A stretch of DNA of 64,000 nucleotides from Azadirachta indica. Its lineage: Eukaryota; Streptophyta; Magnoliopsida; Sapindales; Meliaceae. The stretch lies in contig CM040453.1 in the NCBI GenBank assembly GCA_022749755.1, positions 8,764,102 to 8,828,101 on the forward strand, written 5' to 3'. The first letter of the stretch is position 1. Each line of letters opens with the position of its first letter. Shown here in pieces: positions 1 through 12,222 of this stretch. Below the pieces are notes generated by a model. It saw only the letters and a list, made by a program, of their open reading frames with translations. It was not told where the DNA came from and made no database searches. The position numbers were made by a program, and so were the translations under genes.

Positions 1-1862
1 GGAATAGCAGCTTGGAAAAGTTGTAATTGAATTGAGTCCTCCTCAACAATAGGTGGCAAATGAAGAATCAGAAGTAGCTGATAAAATCCAAATTCCACTT
101 GATTTTCATGATGAAGATAATGATGCTGTAAGTGATGTTCCAGCATAAGAGAATAATAATTAGAGGGAGAGCCAACAACTAAAGGATGATGAAGAACCCT
201 TTAGAAGGTTAACCAGAGAGCGAACGCCATCTGCAAGATACCCACCAATATATTATTTTCTACTCATTGAAAAGAGAGAGTTAGAGAGTTTTGAAGAGGT
301 GCTAACTCATAAAGATAAAGAAAAGTGGATGGAATCCATAAAGGATAAAATGAGATCCATCTCGAAAAACAAGACCTATGAGTTAGTAGAACTTTCAAAA
401 GGTAGAAAAGCTTTGAGTAACAAATGGGTATTCAGATTGAAGGATGATGGACATGGCAACATGGTAAATATAAGGCTCACCTAGGTGTTAAAGGTTTTGG
501 ACAGAAGAAAGGAATTAAATTTGAAGAAATATTTTATTTGGTGGTGAAAATATCTTCAATTAGAGTAATCTTGGGACTAGCAACTACTCTACATCTTGAG
601 AATGAACAGATGGATGTAAAGACTGCATTTCTTTATAGTGACCTAGAAGAAGAAATCTATGTGCATCAATTAGAAGGTTTTGAAGTCAAAAGAAAAGAGC
701 ACCTAGTGTGCAAGTTGAAGAAGAGTTTGCATGGCTTGAAGTAGGCATTATAATAGTGGTATAAGAAGTTTGACTAATTCATGATGTATCACGAGTATAA
801 GAGAACTGTAGCAGATTCATGTGCCTGCATTAAACAATTTCCTAGTGAGAAATTTATTATTTTGATGTTATATGTTGATGATATGTTGATAATTGGTCAA
901 GATGCATAAATGATCAACCAGTTGAACAAAGAATTATTAAAAGTCTTTGATATGAAAGACTTGAGACCAACCAAACAAATTTGGGAATGAAGATTATCCG
1001 AGATAGAAGATCCTAAAGATTATGGTTATCATAGGAAAACCGGTTGAGCAGATACTTGAATGGTTCAATATGATGAATACTAAGCCAGTAACTTCACCTT
1101 TTAAAGAACAATTCAAACTCTCCAAGTAGTCAAATCCATCTTCGGAAGAAAAACAAAAAATGTTGACTACTTCTTCTCTTTAGTTGTTGGAAGCTTAATA
1201 TTGTTTGCGCGAGGTCAAATATTGCTCATGCAGTTGGAGTTGTGAGTCGATTCTTGGCAAATACAAGAAAAGAACATTAAGAAGTTGTTCAATGGATTTT
1301 TAGATATCTAAGGGGCACGTCTAAATTATGCTTATGCTTTGGAGTTGGAAAAATAATCTTCGGAGGCTATACTAATGCAAACATATATGGCAGGTGATCT
1401 TGATGGCCAAAAATCTACATCTAGGTACTTGTTTACTTTTACAGAGGGAGCTATATCATGGTAGTCCAAATTACAAAAATGAGTTGCTTTATCCACAACA
1501 GAAGCTGAGTATATTGCTGTTACAGAAGCTAGAAAAAAGATGTTGTGGTTAAAGACGTTTCTCTGAGAATTAGGATTAAAGCAACATGGGTACGTGGTTT
1601 ATTGCGATAGTCAAAGTGCGATTGATTTAAGCAAGAACTCTACCCACCACTACAAAACAAAGCATATAGACATTAGAGATATCACTAGATTCTTGAAGCT
1701 CTTGAAAAGAATTTATTCCAAGTACAAAAGAATGCTACAGATATATTAATGAAGGCGATCCTTTGGCAGCTTAAGATGTATTCCAAACTTGTTGGGGAGG
1801 AGTTTTCCATGATAAAGATCATAAATCAGTTCTTCCCCTCATGGGTTGAAAAGGGGGAGAAT
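1..1862 (+). pseudogene. Ty1/copia pol remnant (RT and RNase H), 5' part outside window
   Basis: Decayed reverse transcriptase and RNase H of a copia element. The RT start is readable at 299-484 (KWVFRLK) and continues at 538-744 (MDVKTAFLYSDLEEEIYVHQ, then SLHGLK). The catalytic YVDD lies near 870-881, in the context LYVDDMLIIG. RNase H follows at about 1400-1690, with ALSTTEAEYIAV, then YCDSQSAIDLSKN and KTKHIDIR. These motifs are diagnostic for plant copia pol. Numerous stops and frameshifts (for example at 482, 742 and 767) show it is dead. Gag, protease and integrase would lie upstream of the window. The polypurine tract and 3' LTR follow directly, which fixes the plus orientation. Confidence 0.93.
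1849..1860 (+). other. copia polypurine tract (PPT)
   Basis: The purine run AAAAGGGGGAGA lies two bases before the TG that opens the 3' LTR. This is the expected primer site for plus-strand DNA synthesis. It sits between two perfect 13-bp inverted repeats (1840-1852 and 1874-1886). Confidence 0.8.
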
Positions 1863-2432
1863 TGATGGGTTTGTTTTCAACCCATGTGGAGACAAAAGAT
1901 TTCAATTTGTGTGGTGCATATAAATGGAAGAAAATATGTTTTTATTTCGTGTGGGCTAAGTTTGATTCTTTTAAATTCAAGATTTTTGGTGGCACATGGA
2001 GAAGGAGAATTCTTTCTTCCTTTGTTGATTCGGTGCAATATTTTTTGACCAAAGCACTCTCTTCCTCTCCTATAGATTAAAGGTTCTTAATGCCTTAGTT
2101 GCAGAAGAAGAAGTGAGGAAGTGAGTGACAGAGAAAGTGAGGAAAAAAAATATAGAAGAGAAAATTTTTGTAAGGAGAAAAACACTTGTAGAAATTGTGT
2201 GTGTTTTGTATACCAAAACAATTTTGTATTATTTTGAGAGTGTTCCTCAAGTTTTGTGTCTAAAGTTGAGAGATTTTGCTGTACCCTTTTTTTGATATGG
2301 TAAAGTTTTTGTGTATAGGAGGTTTACTGTCATCTCGTGAATTTTTTCTTAATGGTTTTCTACATTAAAAACTATTTGTGTCTCTTCTATATTTGTTTTT
2401 ATTGTTTCTGCTGTGTTTAATTTTTTCCAACA
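1863..2432 (+). mobile_element. 3' LTR of the first copia element
   Basis: Starts TGATGGGTTTG immediately after the PPT and ends TTTTTTCCAACA at the point where antisense LRR coding sequence begins, giving a TG...CA terminus of 570 bp. The 5' LTR is outside the window, so the pair and the target duplication cannot be checked. The insertion truncates the resistance gene that reads leftward from the other side. Confidence 0.8.
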
Positions 2433-5100
2433 CGGGGAAAGCAATTCGCTTGAAGAGCGTCTTTTGAAGGTCGTGATCTTCCTTTGAAACTGGAAGAATA
2501 TGGTACCGTTCACCAGTAGCGAAGGTTTTTTAGCATCTGCTTGAATTTCAGCAGTGTTGAAAATAGGCCAATGACCCCAACTTCGATCCTCCTGTTGGCT
2601 CCTTATCTCTTCCTTTTCATCTTCTTTAATAATCTTCAGATTTGGCAAAAGACGTGATAACTCGTGGGAAATTTCTTTGATTCCAGTCTTTGATATGTCA
2701 AGAATCTCCAGATAGGCAAGTGAGTTGAGAGATGGCAACTCCTGTAAGCTCGAACAACCACTTAATAAAAGCTCAATAAGGTTTATAAGTTTATTGAGGG
2801 ATGGTAGAGATGCAAAAGCTGTATTTCCAGAAAGATCGAGTACCTCAAGTTTTGGAAAGTCATTTAAGTTGGGCAATTCAGCCAAACTGTTGCATCTTGA
2901 TAAATCAAGCACTTCAAGCTTTCTAAGCCCTCTCATTTCTGAAAGACATTTCAGCAATGAACAATTCTTTATCAAGAGCCGAGGAAGGTTGCTGAGGTTG
3001 GAAAGGGAAGGTAAAATTTGAACTTTTGTGTTTGAGAGATTGAGAAAATGAAGATATTTCAAATGTACGTTACGAGAACCTCTGAATAAGATCCCCGTGT
3101 GGTCTTGAAGTTCAACGAATTTTGGTAAATATTGAATGCTGGTATCAGAGTGGTCAAGCATTTGAAGTTTGAGACAACAGGATAAAGTTAACTCTGGAAA
3201 CTTATAATAGAAGTAGCAGAAGAAAGATCAAGTATCTGAAGGTTAACTAGTAGTTTTAGCCTTAGCAGGGTTTTCAAGTGAGAACAAACCCTAAGGTTGA
3301 GCAGACGTAGTTCTCTGAGGTTGGAAAGTGAGGAAGGCAGTTCTTTTATCTGGAGTTCATATAGGTTTAGGCCTCGAAGATGAGTCATTTCATTGAATAT
3401 TTCTCTAGGAATTGATCTTAAGGATGTAGCACCAGATATCTCAAGAACAGTTAATGCTTTAAGTGTAGTGATGCAAGAGATATCCTCCAACAGCTCACAG
3501 TTCCTGAGTCTAAGAACTGTTATGTTTTTTAGTAGCTTCTCCATTTCAAAAGAGGAAGGGAATAATGATTTGAATTTTGGATTGAAAATGGCAAGAACCC
3601 GAAGTTCCTGCATGCGATTAAAGAATTTTTGCATAGACAACTTCCGTCGATTAGTAGTGTGGAGACTCCCTCCCAATTCTTAGGATTGCATAATGTTTTT
3701 ATCATACCATCCATTTGTTTGAGTCTTCTAAGAATTATCCGCTCATCATTTTCAAATGCAGTAGGCAATCCCATACTCTGTCTTACCAAATCCCCGTGGG
3801 CGAAAATCAATCATATTTAAGAGCGGCTTTTTCGAGGACAACGATGTTATCCTCTTGTATCTTCAACATCTGACGATCGATAAGCTCTAATAGAACACCA
3901 TGTCCGTCCTCATATCATCAAAGCGATCAAAACATCCTTCCATTATCCAGTGAGCGACCAATTCACTGTAATGCACACCACCAGATTTACAGAAGAATTG
4001 AATACTGTGCCAAAAGCAATGTTTTAGAACAGTGCTTGGCAACATCTCATATGCACAGAACATTAGCTGGTTTACACCCTTACCTGCTTTCTCATAATAA
4101 ATCGCTCTCTCTAAAGCACTTTCCAAAGTCAAATCTCTCGAGTTATGATTTCGGAGAAGGTAATTCAAGGCTGCTGTTATGATACCGATAGCAGCAGGCT
4201 AACCCTTGCTTCTCTTGGCTATAGTTTCAAAGAGGTTTAAAACCTTGATTTTCAAAAATCTTTTGGTCAACTATTTCTCCCAATAAAGTTAACGACTATT
4301 CCGGAGACAGAAGCTCAAATTTAATCACCTTTTCGGTCTGCTCGGTAGTAGTGCTTTCAGTACTTCTTCATCTTGTAATTAGAATATAACTTTAAAGGAT
4401 TCTGGTCGCTGGACAGAAGCACAGTTCTCAACTCACGCAAATCATTTTCATTAGTATTATTTCCGTCAAGATCATCGAGAATGAGCAGAAAAAATTTATT
4501 TCCAACGTTAAATGTAGTTCTCATTTCTTCAATCTTTGTTCATACTTTCTGTTTCATGCTTTTTATTGTCTCCTCCTCCCGCTCGTCCTCCTTGGTGTTC
4601 TCCTCTTTGTCTCCCCACTCCTCAGTTGCGAAGCTCTGAAACAAATCACGACCACCAGCATCATCCGAAAAGTCGATATCATGTTCCCACTCCTCAGGTG
4701 GGAGGCGTAGAGACAACTGACGAGAAATATCCTCGTAAAGCAAGTTAACGTCATTCTTTTCAGACATTGACAGCCAAAGAGCTCCATAGCACAAGCCCTT
4801 ATTCGTTGCATATTCAGATATCTCTTTGGCCATCCAGGTTTTTCCCATTCCGGTCTCTCCAACTAGAACGACTGTTGATATGCTTTCATCTTTCAACAAC
4901 TCTGATATTCTTTCCTTCCGTTGTTCCATTGCTCTTGACCCAATGTCTATTGCCTGCCTATGCAAAAATTTAAAAAATAAAAAAGGATGGCTCCGAAACT
5001 AGATTACTTCGTACCATCTAAGCAAATCATCTATTTCTGACTTGAACAACATTGCTTTTGAAAAAGTGAAGGAGCTTGAGCGCTTTTGTGATGCCACTTG
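2349..5100 (-). pseudogene. NB-ARC / leucine-rich-repeat disease resistance gene, broken
   Basis: Relic of an intracellular immune receptor (NLR). Reading leftward: an exon-like piece near 5015-5100 ending EIDDLLR, then a short putative intron (5014-4958, GT...AG on the minus strand) that keeps the frame into the NB-ARC domain. The P-loop GETGMGKT is at 4860-4837, followed by GALWLSMSEKND (RNBS-A-like). A kinase-2-like FLLILDD lies near 4500-4455 in another frame. A winged-helix-like stretch ending VHYSELVAHWIMEGCF is at 4168-3887. LRRs follow in two frames, at 3676-3188 and 3161-2433 (LEVLDLSRCNSLAELP, then LEVLDLSGNTAFASLP). At least four frameshifts or stops separate these blocks (about 4540, 4170, 3810 and 3188-3161). 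The last 27 codons (2432-2349) come from the antisense copia LTR. The architecture resembles At4g27190-like CC-NLRs, but the class is uncertain because the N-terminus is not recognisable. Confidence 0.9.
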
Positions 5101-6056
5101 TTTGAATGGACTAAAAATAGAAGCCAGTGAGAAGCATATGCAATAGAAAAGCAAACAACAAGAGAGGCCCGCCTACCACAACAACAAAAGCAAAAAAAAA
5201 AAAGTCATTTTATATGGATCCGTAAATTGATTATGCCTACATAATTAAATCATCAATTTATGTTAAAAGTGATAAATAATGATACAAATATTTCTGTCAT
5301 GCCCCCTATTTTGAAGTGCCAAAGAACGATTAAATTTAATGAATAACATTGATTGAAAAAATTCAATACTTATTAATAGTTTCTAAACATGACAACGAAA
5401 CAATTGCTCTTAAAAAATTGTGAAATTCTGTAAATTGGTTAATAGTTGTCTTGTATAACATATTAATATTTTTTAAGTTAATTCTAAGTATTTGATTTAT
5501 TATGAATTGTTGAAGTGAGGTAGCTTAATATACATTTATGATTGACAAAACATGAGAAGCCCAAAATGAAATTTATTTAAAATAGTTTGGGCGTAAATTA
5601 AGTATTAAAAGTTTTACTGTGCTACTGTATATGTGTCCACATGATTCCTGCAAAATTTCCTGATCACTGGGTAAGTGATTAATCTTTTAAAAATGGGAGA
5701 TCTGGAAAGTACTCAATGAATTTATTATACATTCTTAAAAATAATATATAAGTTTAGCATGCAATAAGAAATAATTATAGATTAAATAAGCATTTATATT
5801 TTTATATGATATTATGTTTATATTTCATTCGGGTTATATATTTAGATTGTACGAGAAATGAGCATAATTTAGGATATAAGAAAAATCCTTAATTCGGAAA
5901 GTTTCTGAAATAACAAGTTGTGCTTGATTTTTTATAATGTGAATTTTAAAGATTAATTGTTCATTTTGGGTTACGATGATTGAATTTTTACGCTGGGAAG
6001 TCCGTATACTAGATTTGTAGAAGGGTTATTATTATTTGAGTTCTTGTTGTTTGTGG
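5101..6056. other. AT-rich intergenic DNA, no gene seen
   Basis: No coding signature on either strand. It holds a poly-A run near 5192-5203 and many short A/T tracts. It may include the promoter side of the broken resistance gene, but I see no defined promoter. Confidence 0.5.
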
Positions 6057-6806
6057 AAATAAACTCAAAACCAGAAGTTTTAAAAATACAACTTAAATCC
6101 CTAAAGTTTTAACATTACATAATTTAAATTGTTCTTACTTTCTTCTTATTTCATTCAAGTTCTTAACTAACTTTAACCATTAAGATTAGTTACCGTAAAT
6201 ATTAATACGTTTAAGAAGACTGTTTTACCCATAAAAATCAATTTAATGGTTAAAAGTCCATTCTAACTTTCATATTTTAAGTTATCTTTTAAATTTTATT
6301 ATGAGACAATATATTAATCATTCTCAATATTTCCAGTACTAATTTATAAAAATCAAAGTAAAATAAGTTCTGCAATATTATAAAAAAGATATTTTCTATA
6401 AAAAAGGATATATATATAATATATTAAAATTTTACAACTGACATATTATAAAAAAAGATGTATATAAGATATTATACAATATTTTTCATATTGTCAAAAA
6501 TTATTTTATTTTAATTTTTAAAAATTAGTAATGAAAATGTTAAGTGTGAATAATATATTGTGTAGTAATTGGATTTAAAAAATAGCTTAAGATATGAAGG
6601 TTAGAATGGACATTTAATCACTGAATTAATTTTTAGGGTAAAATAGTCTTTTAAAATATTTACTAGCATTTGCAATAACTACTTTCAACAGTCAAAGTTA
6701 ATCAAAAACTTGAAAGAAATAAGAAAAAGTAAGGAGGATTTTAGTTATATAATTTTAAAATTTCAAGGACTTAAGTTATGTACAATTTTTTTTGTTAAAT
6801 AAACTC
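6057..6806. mobile_element. Non-autonomous long-TIR element (Mutator-like MITE)
   Basis: The interval 6067-6796 is flanked by the identical 10-bp direct repeat AAATAAACTC (6057-6066 and 6797-6806), a target duplication of the size Mutator-like elements make (9-10 bp). Its two halves form a long imperfect inverted repeat of over 300 bp per arm. For example CATTCAAGTTCTTAACTAAC in the left arm pairs with the reverse complement of the block near 6690-6720, and AAAAGTCCATTCTAAC with that of GTTAGAATGGACATTT. No ORF; non-autonomous. Confidence 0.75.
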
Positions 6807-8016
6807 CAGGCTATAACTTAGAGCAATAACATTAAAGAAAAAATAGTAAAGTACACTATCATAGAAAGCCCAAAAAGACTTAACAAAACAGTGCCATAAA
6901 CATGAGAAGAGAACACTGAGAACATTCAACAAGAAACTATGTGAAATTGGCAGCAAAACTAACCTTGCGGTCTTTGGGTGATTTGCCTATCCGCAAAAAA
7001 TAAAGAAACAGCAAAAAGTTATGTACTTTTTAAACTTTTGGTTTTTGAATTTTTTCCTACAAACAATAAGGACTTAAATAATAATAACCATTTTGAAATG
7101 CATAATAATAAACGATATTTATATATGTGTTTGACTAAATTTGCAAATATTTTGAACTATGTACTATTTTGAAAGTATTAGTATATCTATGATTATAGGT
7201 TCATGCATTTATTTAAGACTCAGTATTTATGTGTGTTATGTAAAAGTCATGAGCATTGACATTAGTTTGAAGATATACATTGTATTTTGAGAAATGAAAA
7301 AGTGCTTTTATTAGAAAAGTTTTTATGAAAGTTGAGATCTGTGTTTTTAAGTTATATGAATTCACTATCTTTTTGGTAGGCGATAATAAGTGTATATGGA
7401 GAAATTTGATAAATATAAGACTCTTAGAATTTTCGAGTAGTCTTCATATTTGTGTGTCAAAATATTTGTAGATATGAGAGAACTTGTTAATGAATAGTGT
7501 AAAGATTTGGCTTTTACCTTTGGGCATAAAAGTTCTTTGTGTGTGTGAATTATTATGCCTTGTTTATACTCTCTTTATATACGGAAAGTTATTGACGGGT
7601 AAGTTGGACTTAATAAGTGAAGTCTTAACTAAATAGTAACTAAATAAAGATATTCCTATTAAAGTGTGAAGGAAATTGAAAAATAATTTGTAATATGCAC
7701 AAGGTTGAATGTGATTTTATGATGTGCACAATTTTGAAAGTGACTTTGTGATATGAATTCTTTAAAAATGGTTATAGCTTCTACTACATCATACTTATGC
7801 ATTATATAGTATGTATTTATTTTTATATATAAAAAAATTAGCATCTCTATTGAATTTAATACTCATTATAGATTATTGTGATTTTCAAATAACTGATAAC
7901 ATATGTGTGTAGTGGAGTTGGAGCTTATGCTGTTCTTTGATTCTCAATGATTAGGATGTTGGCTTTGTATTTGATACTTTAGTTTAGTAGATTTACTGTT
8001 TTGAGACTTGCTATTA
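6807..8016. other. AT-rich intergenic DNA, no gene seen
   Basis: About 1.2 kb with only short random ORFs and no motif I recognise. Confidence 0.5.
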
Positions 8017-9395
8017 CGAAAAGGGAAAATTCTCGATTCTCTCCTCAAGTTTGAAGAGATACTCCGTTAGGCTGTTACCTCCTTGAGTTGTTAAAATTAT
8101 CTTATTAGGTTCATCTGTTAAGGAGGATAACGGTGAAAATAATTTTTTGGATTATTTTTACCATAGTACCCTTAACATGATACATTGAATGAGAATAAAA
8201 ATAAGTCCCACATGTGGAGCCCATGATAGAGAATAAAATAATAATAATAATTTAATTTTTTAAAATAAAATGATATAATAATAATAATAATTTTTCTCAT
8301 GAATTGGAAGTAGCACGCCAAATTGAATTCACCAACTCAGCTCGGATGAGTCCCCACCATTAGCTCAGTCCCAACTCGTTCATTAAACCACAATTTTGTT
8401 TTTCTATTCCTCTTTGCATTCAAAACCGTCAAACAAATCCACCAAATCCACGCTCAGGCCTTGTGTTTCTAAACCCTTCTTGCATTCTCAAAACGACCCT
8501 TTATGCAAATCTACGTATCTTCTACTGTAAATCCATTGAACTAAGTAGTGTCAGTCTTCAATAATATTCCATACCCATCAAGCTTTTGTTGCAATACCAT
8601 CATTTGAGCTCATATTTTCTTTGTCTTCTTCCAAATGCATTCAAAATCATCATATCTCAAAGAAGGAAAACCACCAGATTTATGGGAGTGGCTGCATTTT
8701 GCATGCGTGGGATTGTGAGGACAATAAGGAGGGAGGGTGTGTAGGGTACGAATAAGGCAGCAACAATTAAAAAGTGGTGATAGGGTCTTGGTGCCTAAAG
8801 GCGATGCGGCCGAGGAAAATAATTTTGCCCTTGGATACACACATGGTTAAGTTTTGAAGGTTTTTAGTTGCAGAGGAATTAAAAGGTTTTTGAATCTTTG
8901 ATTTACAATTGGAGTCGTTATTTGTTTAGCTTGAAAATGAAGAACTTGTTGTTGGTCTAAATATTAATGTATTACGCATCACGAGTGCCTTGAATCATAA
9001 AATACGGCCACCATTGGAACTAGATTTGAAAGAAGAAAATGTGGCCACTATTCTCAGGGAGGAAGAAGTAATTTTAGTGTTAGTGTTTTAGGGATTAATT
9101 TATTATTTTCATATTTATTTTTATTCTATATTTTATTTATTAATTATAAAAGAATATAATATTAATAAAAAATTAATGTAATTTTTTTAAAAGAAAAAAT
9201 TAATTATATACTGTGTACTTTTTATTTTATTATGTTAAAATATAACTTTACCCTAAAAAAAGAATTTATCGTTATCTTAATTAATGAATTGACCTAACAA
9301 GAAAATGTTAAAAAGTAAAGATCTAATAGGATATTTCCTCAAACTTGAGGGGCGAATTGGGAATTTTTCCTTACCAAAATTATAGAGACTATTTG
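8017..9395. mobile_element. Inverted-repeat DNA element with a GC-richer interior
   Basis: The left end near 8020-8110 (AAGGGAAAATTCTCGATTCT, then CCTCAAGTTTGAAGAGATA) matches the reverse complement of the right end near 9300-9378 (CCTCAAACTTGAGGGGCGAA, then GGGAATTTTTCCTTACC). The arms are imperfect, roughly 100 bp. The interior between about 8300 and 8850 is clearly less AT-rich than the arms and could be captured host sequence. On the minus strand, 8840-8610 encodes a short Cys/His-rich peptide, which I cannot assign. No target duplication was found, so the exact ends are uncertain. Confidence 0.6.
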
Positions 9396-9971
9396 ATTGA
9401 TTGTTGTAGAGGAAACTTATAATAACTATCAAATTTTTTTCCCTCATATGTATTATTTGTTAAATCTGATTTTTATTGCACCTTCTTGGATTAAGAGATT
9501 AACAATTTATCTTTGTACCTTAATTATTCCAACCTCTATGTAATAGTATTTTTAATAAATTTGAGAAATGAATCGTTCAATATAAGTGTCACGTGTTTGA
9601 TACTATTTTTCATAAATTTCTTAATTAGTTAAATTTTGTGACTTAAAATGAGACAATTTTTTATATATTATTTTCATATAATGTAATTTAATGATTAAGT
9701 TTCAAAATAAAAAAATAAAAAATAGTGTCTTTAATATTGTCAATTTATCCAGTTTATCAATTAAATGCAATTAATTAATAAATAAAAATTTATGTCACTG
9801 CAATGAGTCAAAATTTAAGTTAAACGTTCTTTGTCAATTTAAGGAAATTACACAAAATATTCCTAACCAACTAACATTGTTTGAAAATTTAAAAGGACCC
9901 ACAAAAATAATTAAGTTTAATGCTAGAAGACATTTAACCAAAAAAAAAAATTCAATTTATTAAAAATAATT

Positions 9972-10602
9972 CTAGGGATGGCAATAGGGCGGGGGTGGTA
10001 GTGGAGAGACATGCTTCATTCCCCACCCTATTTTCTATTTTGACCCTCATTTTATGTCTCATTTTTTAATAAATTTAATGGGATAGAGATAGAGAATCCC
10101 AGTATAAGGAATGAGTTCTCCATCCCCATATCATTTTCTTATTTTATATTATTTTATAAATTAATTTTACTAATATAAAATTTAATTAATTTAAACAAAA
10201 ATATTATTAATATATTATTGAAAAAAACAATCTAGGGTTTTTTTAATTTTAATGCTTTGCTATTTATTTGTATATTTTATTTTTTATAACATTAATTTAT
10301 GACCCTATAATTTTTATTACTAATTATTCTTAATTATAATATATAATTTTAGAAATTGTAATATAAATTTATATTTAAATATATAAAATTTAATTTATTA
10401 ATTATAATATATTTATATTATATTTTAATAGGAAATGAGGTGAAATAGGGTGGACAGAGCTAAACTAATCCCGTTCCATTAATAAATTAAAAATTAATTT
10501 CTCCGTGTTTCTCGTTCTAATTCTCGTAAATTTATTTAAATTCTTTCCGATTGGAGGCGAATCCCCATGGGTTTGGGGTCCATGGAGAATTTTGTCATCC
10601 TA
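9972..10602. mobile_element. Small TIR element (GGGATGGCAA type)
   Basis: The left terminus TAGGGATGGCAAT and the right terminus, whose reverse complement reads TAGGATGACAAAA, form a short imperfect inverted repeat. The ends are GC-rich around an AT-rich core. This is the shape of a common class of plant non-autonomous elements that begin AGGGGTGGCAA. The flanking A/T repeats are too degenerate to call a target duplication. No coding content. Confidence 0.5.
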
Positions 10603-10904
10603 AAATGATTTTGTCAGATTCAAGCAACACAAGTATGTCAAGAAACCATAAATGACAGAACCAAGGAACGAAATTATAAGTGCAACATAAATAAATATAC
10701 AATCCAATATAAATATATATATATATATGTTACAAAATGAAAATTCAAAGCGAACCTTTTTGGTGGAAAGCTTCGATGTTGGTCTTATTTTCTTTTCACT
10801 TAATTGCAATCTCGATGGTCACTGCAATTTCAGAACAGAAAATTTTAATATTTGAAATTACAGTATCAGTTTAGTATACTTGTGTACTTTGGAGTAAACT
10901 TAGG

Positions 10905-11587
10905 GGGTTTGTTTTTATGACTAAAGTTCGAATATAATTATTTAAATATGTAAAAGTTGTTTGTTTTTTAATTTATGTATGAATATTTGATAAAAATATT
11001 CGAATATGATTAAATTAAAAATTTTTGACTTAAATATAAATAACTAAATGTTTGAGTAATTTAATATTTTTTTCCAAAAAATCCTTATTTTATTAAATTA
11101 TTTACTAACAAAATTAAAACCTTAATTAACTATTTTTAATATATCTCTTATCTACTGTGTGTCTTATTTACTTATTTTCTCAATTTTACTTATTTTATAT
11201 TTTAATTATTGCAATAAAATTGTATAGTTACATAATGAAAACTATATTATAATATGATTTATTATTTTTGTATAATTTTTATTGATTTTTATATTATCGA
11301 TTAGAATTCTTTTAAAAAACATGTGTCAAGCAAATAAATAATATACATACTAATATAATTTATTAATTTTTTATTTATTATTGTACTAATGTAATCAAAA
11401 TTATTTAAGTATAAATATTATTATGTAAAAGGGTATACATGTCAAAATATCAATTTTCAGACTTTTTATTTTGTCAAAACAAATAACTTAATATTTATTT
11501 TCAGATGTTTTAAAATAAAAAACAAACATATTATTAAGATTCAAATTTCAATTATATTCAAAGTTTCGATAAAAATAACAAACGCTA
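10905..11587. mobile_element. AT-rich MITE-like element with TTTGTT termini
   Basis: The left arm near 10908-10990 (TTTGTTTTTATGACTAAAG, then TCGAATATAATT) pairs with the reverse complement of the right arm near 11490-11583, which reads GTTTGTTATTTTTATCGAA and then TTTGAATATAATT. The arms are imperfect, with the interior almost all A/T. No ORF and no clear target duplication. Confidence 0.5.
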
Positions 11588-12150
11588 GCTTAAAGAAAAA
11601 AATATAACGTCAATTTTTAATAGTCAATTTATTTGTTTATTAATATCTGAAAGTTCTCGCTTTCATACCACAACAACTGTGATTTTAAAATCACAATATT
11701 TCAGTATCAGATAAAATAAAATGGAACTTAAAAATATAAACTAATTAATGGCTATTAGTTTCATGTAAATAATTTCGCCATGCTATATATTTTATTTAAA
11801 TTCAAGAGTAAATTACAAAAAAGAAATCTAGCAAACTAGCTCGGGAAAAAAGTCTTTTTTGTGAAACAAGTTTTGTCAACAAATAGATGAAGATTTCATA
11901 TCATTTTGGAAGAAAAGAACAAATACAAAATAGGGAAATTGAGAGATAGCTCCTGGGGTATGGAAAAGCGAAATATGGAGTTTGGAGAAACAATAAATAC
12001 TCATGAGGTTAATCTACTATTATTAGTCTTAAGAGGGATACTTTATGGCAATTCACTGTTCATATCTCTTTCTCTCATTCTTCTTTTCTTTTTCGCCTTG
12101 GGTTTCTTTCTCTTTCTTCTTCTTTGCTCTTTCATTTTGTTCTTGACGAC
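11588..12150. other. Intergenic; only a weak 85-codon ORF
   Basis: Contains one uncharacterised plus-strand ORF (11906-12163) whose second half is a run of Leu/Phe read from a pyrimidine-rich tract. The opposite strand of that tract and its neighbourhood (12560 back to 12220) looks like a plant promoter and 5' leader, with a TATATATAA-like box near 12507-12517 and long CT runs. I see no coding exon attached to it. Confidence 0.3.
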
Positions 12151-12222
12151 CGAGTGGGTTTAATTTTGATTTTGTACTGCCAATCAAAATTAAACAGCCA
12201 ATCAAAATTAAACTCGTCCGAA
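12150..12222. repeat. Inverted repeat with tandem CCAAT-containing copies
   Basis: GTTTAATTTTGATT (12158-12171) is a perfect inverted repeat of AATCAAAATTAAAC, which occurs twice (12182-12195 and 12200-12213) as part of an 18-bp tandem AGCCAATCAAAATTAAAC. It could form a hairpin with either copy. Confidence 0.7.

Noticed and set aside
2725..3683. Plus-strand ORFs at 2725-3021 and 3393-3683
   Set aside because: Antisense shadows of the LRR coding sequence; the minus strand gives clear leucine-rich repeats.
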